Source: DATFVA01 sp963764235 (lineage in GTDB: Bacteria; Bacteroidota; Ignavibacteria; Ignavibacteriales; Ignavibacteriaceae). Taken from it: a DNA stretch of 64,000 nt. The translations under genes were made by a program, and so were the position numbers. Below the pieces are notes generated by a model. The model was not told the DNA's origin. It did not search any database and worked only from the letters and a program-made list of their open reading frames with translations. The stretch's first letter is position 1. Every line of letters begins with the position of its first letter. Positions 16,849 to 24,484 of the stretch are shown here, in pieces. The DNA is taken from assembly GCA_963764235.1 (NCBI GenBank), contig CAVXRO010000009.1:1-64000 (forward strand), read 5' to 3'.

Positions 16849-17050
16849 ATTTATTTATAGACGTGGCAATAATATTATTTCTAATTCTATCGAATGACTT
16901 AATCGCACAAACTGCGTATCATTAACGGATCCTAATTATATCGGTGGTGGTTATTTAGAGATTGATTACACGACTTATCTCGCAACAGATAACATACTTA
17001 GCATATATTTTAATTGGGGAGGCACACTTCACCCGCTATTGCCACATACT
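16827..17050 (+). pseudogene. remnant of an exported DUF3298/RsiV-like protein
   Basis: ATG 16827 opens a signal-peptide-like stretch (hydrophobic core IILFLILS, then NDLIAQ) that stops at 16925. Sequence in another frame continues as YLEIDYTTYLATDNILSIYF and NWGGTLHP, which resembles the core of DUF3298/DUF4163 proteins, where a similar strand is followed by a GGAHP-like motif. The gene is frameshifted and truncated. The assignment is by eye only. Confidence 0.4.
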
Positions 17051-17077
17051 CGCTGCTGGCAGTCGTATTTTTTGTTA

Positions 17078-17593
17078 CTATTTTTTGTTTTCCAAATAAT
17101 TTGTAAGATTGGCCATATTTAGTTTTTCCTGTTTTTGCATCCGGCTTTTAATTATTGGAAAAATTGCTCTTATAAATCCATTGGGTTTGGCAATAAATTC
17201 CGATTGCATTTCAGTAAGCGAAGTGTCTAAAGAATTTAAAGTTAAATTTAACGTCACTTCAATTGGACCACCATTCACAAAGGTTATGTGATGTGGTTTG
17301 TTAAACTTTTGGACTGTCACTTCTAAGGTGTCGCTCAAATGCCATTTTGCTTTAAATTTTGTCCCATTTGCAATGGCTCCTTCAGTCTTCTTTTCCATAA
17401 ATTGTACATCGGGGTTCCATTTCAATTCGTTTCTCATATCAGCTATAAAGTCAAATACTTCGCTCTGCGGCTTATTAATTCTTATATTATTGATGAGTTT
17501 ATGCTCACCTCCATTAATCAAATAAGAGATGAAAAGTCCTATGATAAATATACCTACTAATACGAGTATCACACGAAATATTTTTTTTACCAT
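17078..17593 (-). CDS. membrane-anchored SRPBCC (polyketide cyclase-like) protein
   Basis: A 171-residue protein with one N-terminal membrane segment (about residues 5-25), followed by an SRPBCC/START-type fold: IRINKPQSEVFDFIADMRNELKWNP is cut here into its recognisable parts INKPQSEVFDFI and ELKWNP, then the later strands around FVNGGPIEVTLNLTL. Members bind hydrophobic ligands in a deep pocket. No catalytic residues are conserved enough to name a reaction. It is a single gene with no same-strand neighbour close by, so it carries no operon clue. Confidence 0.85.
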   Translation of the reverse strand: MVKKIFRVILVLVGIFIIGLFISYLINGGEHKLINNIRINKPQSEVFDFIADMRNELKWNPDVQFMEKKTEGAIANGTKFKAKWHLSDTLEVTVQKFNKPHHITFVNGGPIEVTLNLTLNSLDTSLTEMQSEFIAKPNGFIRAIFPIIKSRMQKQEKLNMANLTNYLENKK

Positions 17594-17964
17594 TTTTTTG
17601 TCAATATTGATTGTACGTTATTTTAAATTACCAAGAAAACTTATATGAGAAAAGAAAAAAATGGATAGGAAATATGTTTGCACTTATACACTAACTTGAA
17701 CATAGCAGAATAATGCACAATCGTCTATGCCAGTGCAGTTCAAGCTAAATGGATAAGTGCTGGGGAAAGACTTTGGTTATGATTAAATAATGGCCTTCTT
17801 TTGTTACCTTACGCCTATTCTTGTGCATTCCAGGTCGGAATATTCTATCTCAGCAAGTTTCGCTGATCTTCGTTATTATAAAATTAGACAGTTTGATACG
17901 TAAATATTTTTCCGTATAAGTGCGGACATTATCTGAATAATTGATATTGATACTCAACGTACTT
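17594..17964. other. intergenic region without recognised gene
   Basis: AT-rich sequence. CTTGAAC near 17694 and GTTCAAG near 17736 form a spaced inverted repeat, but with no T tract or other signal. I see no convincing ORF on either strand. Confidence 0.5.
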
Positions 17965-18114
17965 TCAGAGCGCCCGGCGTCCCTGGATGACGTTAAAGAG
18001 AATCATAATAATTGCAATCACAAGGAGAATGTGAATAAGACCGCTTCCAACATGGAAAGCAAAAAATCCCAGTAACCACAATACTAGTAAGACTACGGCT
18101 ATAGTGTATAACAT
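17965..18114 (-). CDS. lmo0937 family small membrane protein
   Basis: A 49-residue protein with two membrane helices: MLYTIAVVLLVLWLLGFFAF, a short HVGSG turn, then ILLVIAIIMILFNVIQG and a basic end. This is the standard pattern and length of the lmo0937 family, small membrane proteins found in many bacteria, often near stress genes. AAAGGAA lies eight bases before the ATG. A conserved motif shared with two other small ORFs occurs 55 bases upstream (18170-18197). The molecular function is unknown. Confidence 0.85.
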   Translation of the reverse strand: MLYTIAVVLLVLWLLGFFAFHVGSGLIHILLVIAIIMILFNVIQGRRAL

Positions 18115-18169
18115 AAAACAATTCCTTTCTGTTCTTAATAAAAATATATAAACTCGTCATTGCTGCAGC

Positions 18170-18197
18170 AATCGGCCAAAGGGATGAAAAAGGAGTT
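18170..18197 (-). promoter_or_regulatory. shared upstream motif, copy A
   Basis: On the - strand this reads ACTCC followed by TTTTTCATCCCTTTGGCC and GATT. It differs at one of 18 core positions from copy C (21625-21654) and also matches copy B (18283-18312). It ends 55 bases before the ATG of the lmo0937 family gene. The role is unknown; a promoter for an alternative sigma factor or an activator site is the simplest reading. Confidence 0.5.
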
Positions 18198-18282
18198 AAT
18201 TCCTGGTTATAAAATCCGGTTAAAATGGGATCGTTTCTCAATAAACTTTAAGCCTGATGAGTAACCCCTCACATTTCAAGAT

Positions 18283-18312
18283 TTAGTCCTTTTTTCATCC
18301 TTTTGCACTATT
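18283..18312 (+). promoter_or_regulatory. shared upstream motif, copy B
   Basis: TTAGTCC is followed by TTTTTTCATCCTTTTGCAC and TATT. The core differs from copy C at two of 18 positions. It ends 52 bases before the ATG of a 35-residue ORF at 18365, close to the spacing of the other two copies. Confidence 0.5.
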
Positions 18313-18364
18313 GAACCATTCCATAATACTTGATATCATTTTATACTAATCAAGAAGTCTTCAC

Positions 18365-18472
18365 ATGATATATCAATCGGGTAAATATTTTGAAACATTA
18401 TACAAGGAGAGTTATAGAAAACAAACATTTCATTTTAGCCACTATCTTGCCGATATAGACGGCAAGAAATAA
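18365..18472 (+). CDS. hypothetical 35-residue ORF
   Basis: ATG 18365 opens a frame of 35 residues starting MIYQSGKYFETLYKE and ending ADIDGKK. It has no strong ribosome binding site and no recognised family. Its support is positional: the shared upstream motif (copy B) lies 52 bases before it, as for the two other small genes. The end of the ORF overlaps a perfect hairpin (18445-18467). Confidence 0.35.
   Translation: MIYQSGKYFETLYKESYRKQTFHFSHYLADIDGKK
18445..18467. other. perfect eight-base hairpin
   Basis: TCTTGCCG (18445-18452) pairs with CGGCAAGA (18460-18467) over a seven-base loop. It has no T tract directly after, so it may be an RNA structure at the end of the 35-residue ORF or an attenuator before the 43-residue gene. 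Confidence 0.45.
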
Positions 18473-18498
18473 TAATTATTTAATTGGAAAGTCAAACT

Positions 18499-18630
18499 AT
18501 GAATATTTCAAAAAACACCTGGCTAGTCATAATCATTGGAATCATCGTGTTAGCAGTCATTATAGTGTTTCTTTTGTATCCCGGCAGTGGAACAATGATG
18601 AATGGTGGAATGAATGGAAGGATGAATTGA
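18499..18630 (+). CDS. 43-residue single-helix membrane protein with Met/Gly-rich tail
   Basis: The ORF encodes a short polar start (MNISKNTW), one membrane helix of about 20 residues and a tail GTMMNGGMNGRMN. GGAAAG lies eight bases before the ATG. The methionine- and glycine-rich tail resembles that of small membrane proteins that may bind copper, but this is speculation. It is probably transcribed with the 35-residue ORF upstream. Confidence 0.55.
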   Translation: MNISKNTWLVIIIGIIVLAVIIVFLLYPGSGTMMNGGMNGRMN

Positions 18631-18747
18631 ACTATAAAGATTGGTAAAACTGTTTCGGAAATGATTGGTAATGACATTGATACATAAACACCGAACCGAA
18701 TATGTATTGAATGTTCAATGAATTTTTATTCATTAAAAAAATTATTG

Positions 18748-19120
18748 TCATGAAAGGATGTAAATAACATCTCCATCTTTCACTTGATATTCATTACCGT
18801 CTATAATGCTTTTCCCGGATTCGCCTTCAAAACGGAAAAATTGATCTAAATTCTTATGAATCTTCGCACCGATTCTCTCTCCGGGATTAAGACTCATCAG
18901 CACAAGTTGACATGATGAGCGGTATATAATACTTTTCGGAAATTATTATTATCCAAAGTACTCTTTTCGATGTTTTGTTCCTGCAGGAGCAAAACATAAT
19001 GTGCTAAACACGGAAAGCTCTAATGAATTAAAGATGTACACTATCTATGCTCTGCCTAACCACAAAGATGGCGTTATAAGGGCTACAAAAAAAAATCCGG
19101 AAACAACGAGGAAAAATGTG
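18748..19120. pseudogene. cupin-domain gene disrupted by an internal inversion
   Basis: The N-terminal half of a cupin (MSLNPGERIGAKIHKNLDQF, then the IIDGNEYQVKDGD strand) reads on the - strand from 18897 to 18748. The preceding residues of the same domain (FRKVLYTAHH) lie in another - frame at about 18910-18960. The C-terminal half, VPAGAKHNVLNTESSNELKM and YALPNHKDG, reads on the + strand from about 18974. In intact cupins these parts are contiguous. The segment 18766-18974 is bounded by AACATC and its complement GATGTT, so it appears flipped. A start-like ATGAAA sits at 18750, left of the segment. The original gene was about 115 codons. Confidence 0.7.
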
Positions 19121-19210
19121 ATGGGAAAACAACAGAATAAAAATCCTGACAGGTCGTGCTTACAACAGCGCTGTCGCCTGGATGGAGGGCAGATATGTTA
19201 ACTAAAAAAG

Positions 19211-19687
19211 TTAATTGGATTTTTTATTTTTTATTCTTTTTTTGGCCGGATCTTCTTTTATTTCCTCATCCTCAACTGAATGAGTTTCTTTAAGATTTGA
19301 TTCTTTTGCCGCCCTGCGGGCAAGCTTAATATAAAAATTATGAAGAAGCTCTAAATCATCCTGAGTTAAGTCCTCTATATCTATTAACCTGTTGCTGGCA
19401 TCTTTTGAGGATGCGACCAATTCATTCAGCTTTAATTGTACTGCAAGCGATTCTTTATTCTGTGATCTTTGAATTAAAAAGACCATAAGAAAAGTTACAA
19501 TTGTTGTACTTGTATTTATGACAAGCTGCCAGGTGTCGGAATACTGAAATATCGGTCCTGTAACTATCCAGGCTACTATAATCAAAAATGCTACTGAAAA
19601 TGCTGCCGAGCTTCCGGCAAAGTAAGTAGATTTGTGAGCAAAGTGATCGAACAAATCATTTAATTTCTTGCTTAAACTCTTTTTCAT
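19211..19687 (-). CDS. low-affinity iron permease family protein
   Basis: A 158-residue protein with two membrane helices (about residues 25-45 and 52-72), the typical segment DTWQLVINTSTTIVTFLMVF between and within them, then IQRSQNK and a soluble C-terminal region rich in charged residues. This is the bacterial small form of the family named after the yeast low-affinity iron transporter Fet4; transport has rarely been shown for such short members. GAGAGG precedes the ATG. It is a single gene beside relics, and the long charged C-terminus ends in a lysine-rich tail. Confidence 0.85.
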   Translation of the reverse strand: MKKSLSKKLNDLFDHFAHKSTYFAGSSAAFSVAFLIIVAWIVTGPIFQYSDTWQLVINTSTTIVTFLMVFLIQRSQNKESLAVQLKLNELVASSKDASNRLIDIEDLTQDDLELLHNFYIKLARRAAKESNLKETHSVEDEEIKEDPAKKRIKNKKSN

Positions 19688-19843
19688 ATAATTACCTCTC
19701 TTTCAATCAGATGATTTATTAAATATGATATGAATTTTATTGACCCCTGCGATAAATAAGAACTTGGTAAAATAATAAATTGGATAGATTCGTAATGAAA
19801 TTAATACAAAATATTCAAATAATATTATTTGCTTGTTGATAAA

Positions 19844-20535
19844 TCACAAACAAATTAACTTCAATATCATTATTCCAGGTTCAAATATCCATTCACCCCA
19901 ATTGATTGACTGGTAAGGTTTTGCCGTTATGCTTGGTATTTCAATGTTGCGAGTGGATGCTTGATTATGCATCACACCTCCAACCAGCTGCCTGTGATGT
20001 ATAAAAATTACTTAACAATGAACTGAAGTGAATCCCGTGGCACTTTCATATTTGAAAATAACGGTTCCGCCAAATGCGACATTATTTTCAATCTGTTTAT
20101 ATAACCAACCACCTGTATTAAAAAACTATCTCCTTTTCCCTGATGAAGAGGATGATATATTTACCGGGTTTTTCAGCGGGATTGGTTCGTGGGTGTGGCC
20201 GAAAATTATTTTATCCGGTTCAGGAATATTAATATTGTAAAGTTTTCTTAAGTCTTCAACCTCTGCCAGGCAGGCGTTAAAGTATTTGAAAAACCGTTCA
20301 TGAACTTCCGGATGGGAGAAGAATTGCTCATTATATCACTTTGGCTTCTGATGAGATTTTATCGAGAATCAGCTTCTTTGCTTTGCTTGATGCAAAATCG
20401 GATGCAGCTTCGTTAAGAAACTGGTACCATTTCCTGTAATCAAACGCGTAATCGTCGAGGTAGCTATCGAGGTTGTCCAGGTATTGCCTGGTTAAACATT
20501 TTAATTGCTTCTATCAAAATTTTATTGCACATTAT
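19844..20535 (-). pseudogene. metallophosphoesterase C-terminal remnant
   Basis: Pieces in several - strand frames are contiguous in protein terms: YLDDYAFDYRKWYQFLNEAA, then PEVHERFFKYF, then KIIFGHTHEPIP and FFNTGGWLY. The GHTH motif is the late metal-binding signature of calcineurin-like metallophosphoesterases. The N-terminal motifs (DxH, GDxxD) are missing and several frame breaks occur. Further protein-like sequence (ASTRNIEIP, SINWGEWIF) continues to a stop at 19844 and may be its end or a second relic. Confidence 0.6.
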
Positions 20536-20694
20536 AATAAGTGATTTCTCTCTACTCCGAGAGTGTCAGAGTTTTCGAGTTTAGTTGCAGTTACATACCG
20601 AAAATACACACCGAATACCCTCTCGAAGCAGACTTCCTTCGCGGATAATAATACACTTCGACTAATTATGAAAATTCCTTAGGGTGCTACAAAA

Positions 20695-21387
20695 ATGTCA
20701 TTAAAAATATATCCCCTTCGACTAGGCATAAATAGATGCTATATCATTAAAGATGAAGGAATGATAATGATTGATGGCGGTCCTCCCGGAAAATTAAAAC
20801 AAATTCAAAAATTTCTCGAAGCCAATTCACTCCCTGCCGGAGAAATTAAGCTGATGATACTTACACACGGTGATTTTGATCATATAGGGTCTGCAAAAGA
20901 TATTAAAGAATTAACGGGAGGAATGATTGCAATCCATAAAAATGATAAAATAAACCTGGAGAAATCCGTCTATAATTTTCCTTTAGGAGTAACAAGATGG
21001 GGTCGGATCTCCAGGTTATTGCTTAATCCTATAATGAAAAAGTTTGCAAAAATTCCACCAATAGACGCTGATATTATTTTGAATGATGAAGATTATTCAC
21101 TAAAAATATTTGGCATTAACGGAAAAATAATTTATACACCTGGTCATACCCGCGGTTCAGTAAGCGTTCTATTGGAGACGGGAGAGGCATTTGTTGGCTG
21201 TCTTGCTCATAATAATCTACCATTTCGATTGCGTCCTGGATTACCCATTTATGGCGGGGATGTTGAACGTATAAAAGAAAGTTGGAGAATGATGATTGAC
21301 AAGGGAGCAAAAATGATCTATCCCGGGCACGGTAATCCATTCCCTGTTGGTGTAATAAAAAAAATATTAATTGCAGACAAAAAATAA
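20695..21387 (+). CDS. metallo-beta-lactamase fold hydrolase
   Basis: A 230-residue cytoplasmic protein. The metal site is clear: THGDFDHIG at about residues 58-66 (the variant of HxHxDH in which Asp replaces the second His), then TPGHTRGSVS with the next His, GCLA at the position of the bridging residue and YPGHGNPF with the last His. Members hydrolyse thioesters, lactones or phosphodiesters; the substrate here is unknown. It stands alone with a weak AGGG before the ATG. A relic region precedes it and small ORFs follow. Confidence 0.9.
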   Translation: MSLKIYPLRLGINRCYIIKDEGMIMIDGGPPGKLKQIQKFLEANSLPAGEIKLMILTHGDFDHIGSAKDIKELTGGMIAIHKNDKINLEKSVYNFPLGVTRWGRISRLLLNPIMKKFAKIPPIDADIILNDEDYSLKIFGINGKIIYTPGHTRGSVSVLLETGEAFVGCLAHNNLPFRLRPGLPIYGGDVERIKESWRMMIDKGAKMIYPGHGNPFPVGVIKKILIADKK

Positions 21388-21472
21388 TTTTATATGTTTA
21401 TTTACTTTATTCAAAGTAAGAAAATAAAAATGATGCCGGTATAATCATTATTTTATAAATGTATTGTCCTTG

Positions 21473-21586
21473 ATGCCTGAAAATAATAATAACATAAAGA
21501 AAGAAGTTTCCTGCAAAGCGCTGGTAACAGTTTTCAATGCGGCAAGGGATAAAAACAGTGAGGGAATAAACCATAAAAACTCTTAA
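21473..21586 (+). CDS. hypothetical 37-residue ORF
   Basis: ATG 21473 opens a frame starting MPENNNNIKKEVSCKALV. It has no ribosome binding site and no recognised family. It may be the start of a lost gene. Otherwise the 324 bases from 21388 to 21711 hold only the shared upstream motif at 21625-21654. Confidence 0.22.
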   Translation: MPENNNNIKKEVSCKALVTVFNAARDKNSEGINHKNS

Positions 21587-21624
21587 TCATTGAATAATAT
21601 CTTCTATTTTTTAGTCCAAAAGAA

Positions 21625-21654
21625 TTAGTCCCTTTTTCATCCCTTTGCCCGATT
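21625..21654 (+). promoter_or_regulatory. shared upstream motif, copy C
   Basis: TTAGTCCC is followed by TTTTTCATCCCTTTGCCC and GATT. It matches copy A at 17 of 18 core positions. It ends 57 bases before the ATG of the 66-residue gene at 21712. Confidence 0.5.
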
Positions 21655-21711
21655 TATTTACTTTATTTCTCTTCATATCTTCAAATCAAGTACAAATGAA
21701 GGAAGACTCCT

Positions 21712-21912
21712 ATGTTTAGATCATCAACTATTGAAAGAGGTGGGGCAAAGTTTGACGGCATACAAAAAGTTAATGGGAAGGATAAATTTGCACTTGCAAC
21801 GGACCCTCAAACGGGTTCTACCTATTATCTCCCTATTAAAGGATTAACCAAAGAGAAAGTCCAAAATAGATTATTAAAAGAGAGGGAAAGATTTATAATC
21901 CGGACGAAATAA
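21712..21912 (+). CDS. hypothetical 66-residue protein
   Basis: A small soluble basic protein beginning MFRSSTIERGGAKFDGIQKV, with a central TDPQTGSTYYLPIKG and a charged C-terminal helix. AAGGAAG lies about ten bases before the ATG. No family is recognised. The conserved motif shared with the lmo0937 family gene and the 35-residue ORF lies 57 bases upstream, so it may belong to the same regulon. Confidence 0.65.
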   Translation: MFRSSTIERGGAKFDGIQKVNGKDKFALATDPQTGSTYYLPIKGLTKEKVQNRLLKERERFIIRTK

Positions 21913-22011
21913 TTTTGATGACTACATAATAGATAAATCACTCAAATATTTTGGTAAGATAATTCGTCTGGGAATAAATAGAGGGGTGTTTACAAGACCT
22001 ATGGTAGTATT

Positions 22012-22170
22012 TTATACTAATTTTTTCTTCTTTAGATACTCTAAACTTCTGCGAAGTTTTTTCTCCCTTTTTTCTTCTTCAAGTCTTTCTTTATTAATTT
22101 CCTTTAGTACATCATAGTCTAAAATGTACCTTGCGTCCAGATGATCTACGTTATTCAGGTATTTTTCCAT
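22012..22170 (-). CDS. hypothetical 52-residue charged protein
   Basis: The start at 22170 (MEKYLNNVDHLDARYI) has a strong AGGAGG site nine bases upstream, so the longer frame to 22218 is rejected. The protein is acidic at first and then strongly charged, with a likely single long helix (KEINKERLEEEKREKKLRR). It could be a small coiled-coil or nucleic-acid-binding protein. No family is recognised. Confidence 0.65.
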   Translation of the reverse strand: MEKYLNNVDHLDARYILDYDVLKEINKERLEEEKREKKLRRSLEYLKKKKLV

Positions 22171-22250
22171 TTTCTTCCTCCTTACTGGAATAAAACCGTA
22201 GAAATATAATACCTGCACCGCATTTTTCAGTGGGCTGCATCACCTTCTAA

Positions 22251-22376
22251 TTAATCCTGGTATCTTTTTCGAGGTACGACCCCATCGCTATCACAAATAC
22301 ATAATTTTTCCGCCTCTGATCGGTGGAGACAGATTTCCCGTGCAGCATTTTGTATTAACCCGCACTCTAAATTCAT
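22251..22376 (-). CDS. hypothetical 41-residue cysteine-containing ORF
   Basis: ATG 22376 opens MNLECGLIQNAAREICLHRS, then EAEKLCICDSDG and a basic end. Four cysteines in 41 residues, two of them as CIC, and a natural composition suggest a real or recently lost coding sequence. There is no good ribosome binding site. It lies 80 bases upstream of the 52-residue gene on the same strand. Confidence 0.35.
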   Translation of the reverse strand: MNLECGLIQNAAREICLHRSEAEKLCICDSDGVVPRKRYQD

Positions 22377-22470
22377 AATCTTTTTAGCATAGAAATAATT
22401 TATACATTAATTGAAAGTTGCGGCTATCCCTAAATTCTCTTAATTTCCAATCGTTAATTACTTTGAGAAA

Positions 22471-23238
22471 ATGAAAAAAGTTATTGCGTTCGTTGGAAGC
22501 GCCCGCAAACGGCACACCTACAATGCAGTTCTACAGTTTCTCAGGAACCTGCAAGCGTTGGGTGACATAGAGTACGAAATGGTCATGCTGAGCAGCCACA
22601 AGATCGGAACTTGCAGGGGTTGCAGACTGTGTATCGATAAAGGAAAAGAGTTCTGTCCACTGAAGGACGAGCGGGATTTACTTATTGAGAAGATCATGGC
22701 GTCTGATGGAGTCGTCTTAGCATCTCCAATCTACTCTTTTCAGGTTTCCGGCATAATGAAGATTTTCCTTGACAGACTAGGCTTTGTATTTCATCGACCA
22801 CGCTTTTTCGGAAAGACATTTACCAACATCGTTATCCAGGGTATCTACGGCGGCCAAAAGGTTGTAAAGTATCTCGATTTTGTTGGGTACGCACTTGGTT
22901 TTAATACTGTCAAAGGCAGTTGCATCCACTCACTTGAGCCGATAACTGTAAAACAGGAACAGAAAACGCACAAGATCCTTGCAAGTCATAGCGAAAGGTT
23001 CTACAAAAGACTGATGAAGTCACCTTATCCCAAACCAGCTTTGATGGATCTATTTATATTCAGAATGGCCCGAACGAGTATAAAGATGATGCTGGAAGGC
23101 AATCGTGACTATATGTATTACGAAGAAAAGGGGTGGTTTAAATCCGATTTTTATTATCCCGTTCATCTTGGTGTATTAAAGAAGGTGGCGGGAACCCTCT
23201 TCGATTCAATCGGAACACTCACAGTAAGACACAGATGA
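22471..23238 (+). CDS. flavodoxin-fold NAD(P)H-dependent FMN reductase-like protein
   Basis: A 255-residue cytoplasmic protein. It begins with the flavodoxin-like strand and phosphate loop (VIAFVGSARKRHTYNAVL), carries a CRGCRLCIDKGKEFC cluster at about residues 49-64 as in iron-sulfur flavoproteins, then LASPIYSFQVSGIMKIFLDR, the dimer and FMN-contact region. The cysteines may bind an iron-sulfur cluster or be redox-active. The C-terminal 100 residues are an extension beyond the core fold. No partner genes are adjacent. Such enzymes reduce flavin, quinones or nitro compounds. Confidence 0.88.
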   Translation: MKKVIAFVGSARKRHTYNAVLQFLRNLQALGDIEYEMVMLSSHKIGTCRGCRLCIDKGKEFCPLKDERDLLIEKIMASDGVVLASPIYSFQVSGIMKIFLDRLGFVFHRPRFFGKTFTNIVIQGIYGGQKVVKYLDFVGYALGFNTVKGSCIHSLEPITVKQEQKTHKILASHSERFYKRLMKSPYPKPALMDLFIFRMARTSIKMMLEGNRDYMYYEEKGWFKSDFYYPVHLGVLKKVAGTLFDSIGTLTVRHR

Positions 23239-23534
23239 CAAGTGATTCGCGTGCCTGACTCTTTAATAAGTTAAACACCGATAGAGTATCTTTTCTCTCC
23301 CCCGGGTTCATAGCCAGGGTTTTCAGATCTCTCAAGTACCTTATGGTTTTATACTAAAATCCAAAAGCATATGTTCATAAAAATTATTAATGAAATATTT
23401 GGGTCACTATTTCTGTTTTTTGATAACCATGACATTTTATTACACATAAAAAGGGGGGAACTTATGAAATATCCCTCATCTTTGACTTACGGATGTGCAC
23501 CTTAATAAAAAGTCATTAAAGGAAAGAAAGAATA
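23239..23534 (+). other. intergenic region with a 13-codon ORF
   Basis: The only item of note is ATG 23464 after AAGGGGGG, which opens a 13-residue frame ending at TAA 23505. It has a good ribosome binding site but no clear role; it may be the truncated start of a lost gene upstream of the phosphoglucomutase relic. Confidence 0.3.
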
Positions 23535-23703
23535 ATGGAGATAAACCCTCATGCAGGAAAACCTGCCCGACCGGCGTTTTGCCGGCACGGTTGAGGTCAA
23601 TGCGGCAAACGGAGTGGATATCATGATTGCTGAGAAAGATGAATACACCCCGACAACTTTATTTCTCATGCTATTATCAATTATTCTTTTTGACTTTGAT
23701 TAA
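23535..23703 (+). pseudogene. pgm: phosphoglucomutase remnant with large internal deletion
   Basis: ATG 23535, after AAGGAAAG, starts MEINPHAGKPARPA, the N-terminus of alpha-D-glucose phosphate-specific phosphoglucomutase. After a frame change the sequence reads VNAANGVDIMIAEKDEYTP and, one frame over, FISHAII, which in the intact enzyme lie about 100 residues further on (AANGVDVMIAENDEYTPTP). The sequence between and all of the remaining 400 or so residues, including the catalytic serine, are gone. This is a clear relic. Confidence 0.78.
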
Positions 23704-23787
23704 AATTTAATGCTATTTGGAATAGTAATATCTGTCCACTAAGTGAGTTGAAGCAAAGTAATTTTGTCATTTTCATTAGGAGATCCT

Positions 23788-24333
23788 ATGCACCCCTCAT
23801 TTTATTATCTTCTTATTCTTTTTTTACTACCATTCACGCCGATGCTGCCCCAAAGTGGTAATACCTATATAGGTGCCGAATCATGCGGTATGTGTCATAA
23901 ATCTGAAAAGCAAGGTAAACAGTTGTTAATCTGGCAAAATAGTGCTCATTCAAAAGCGTTTGAAGTTTTGAAAACAGATACAGCAGATCAAATTGCTAAG
24001 GAGAAAGGTTATACCGAACCTGCTGCCAAAACCTGGGAATGTTTAAAATGCCACGTAACCGGGTATAATCTTGACGCGACAATGTTAGGGAAGAAATTTA
24101 AGATAGAAGATGGCGTACAGTGTGAGACGTGCCATGGTCCAGGATCAGCTTATAAAGATATGAAAATAATGAAGGATAAAGTTTTAGCAATAAAAAACGG
24201 GTTAATCCTACCCGATAAACTTGAAGAATTTTGTGTGACCTGTCATAATAGTGAAAGTCCTACTTTCGTAAAGTTTGACGTTAATGAAGCCTGGAATAAA
24301 ATCAAACATAACATCCCAAAGGAAAAGGAATAA
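23788..24333 (+). CDS. tetraheme cytochrome c554-like protein
   Basis: A 181-residue exported protein with four CXXCH motifs: CGMCH, CLKCH, CETCH and CVTCH. ATG 23788 is the start, with AGGAG five bases before it; the frame continues upstream to a TTG at 23764 without support. The signal peptide ends near LPQS. GAESCGMCHKSEKQG and WQNSAHSKAFE are typical of the cytochrome c554 family, periplasmic electron carriers in nitrogen, sulfur or metal redox chains. It is a single-gene unit closed by a strong terminator (24340-24364). Confidence 0.92.
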   Translation: MHPSFYYLLILFLLPFTPMLPQSGNTYIGAESCGMCHKSEKQGKQLLIWQNSAHSKAFEVLKTDTADQIAKEKGYTEPAAKTWECLKCHVTGYNLDATMLGKKFKIEDGVQCETCHGPGSAYKDMKIMKDKVLAIKNGLILPDKLEEFCVTCHNSESPTFVKFDVNEAWNKIKHNIPKEKE

Positions 24334-24339
24334 TATTTC

Positions 24340-24364
24340 AAACCCCTCCTTTGAGGAGGGGTTT
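24340..24364. terminator. terminator hairpin (shared sequence with 41788-41809)
   Basis: AAACCCCTCC pairs perfectly with GGAGGGGTTT over a TTTGA loop. The same stem and loop occur at 41788-41809. It ends the cytochrome gene. Confidence 0.8.
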
Positions 24365-24484
24365 CCTTTCCGGTTATTATATGCAGGTCCACAATACTGA
24401 CTTTATTACAACTTTTGTGAAATCACCTTTCCAGAAAATATAAAAGGTTCACTACAAGTTTAATTCAAATGGGAAAACCAAGAT

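Noticed and set aside
17993..18241. 82-codon - strand ORF over the lmo0937 family gene
   Set aside because: It lies in another frame over a gene that matches a known family, and its composition is not protein-like.
19001..19201. 66-codon + strand ORF as an independent gene
   Set aside because: Its first 35 residues are the C-terminal half of the inverted cupin gene, and the rest is not conserved-looking.
20028..20240. 70-codon + strand ORF
   Set aside because: It is the complement of the metallophosphoesterase relic.
22171..22218. N-terminal extension of the 52-residue protein
   Set aside because: The AGGAGG site lies inside it, directly before ATG 22170.
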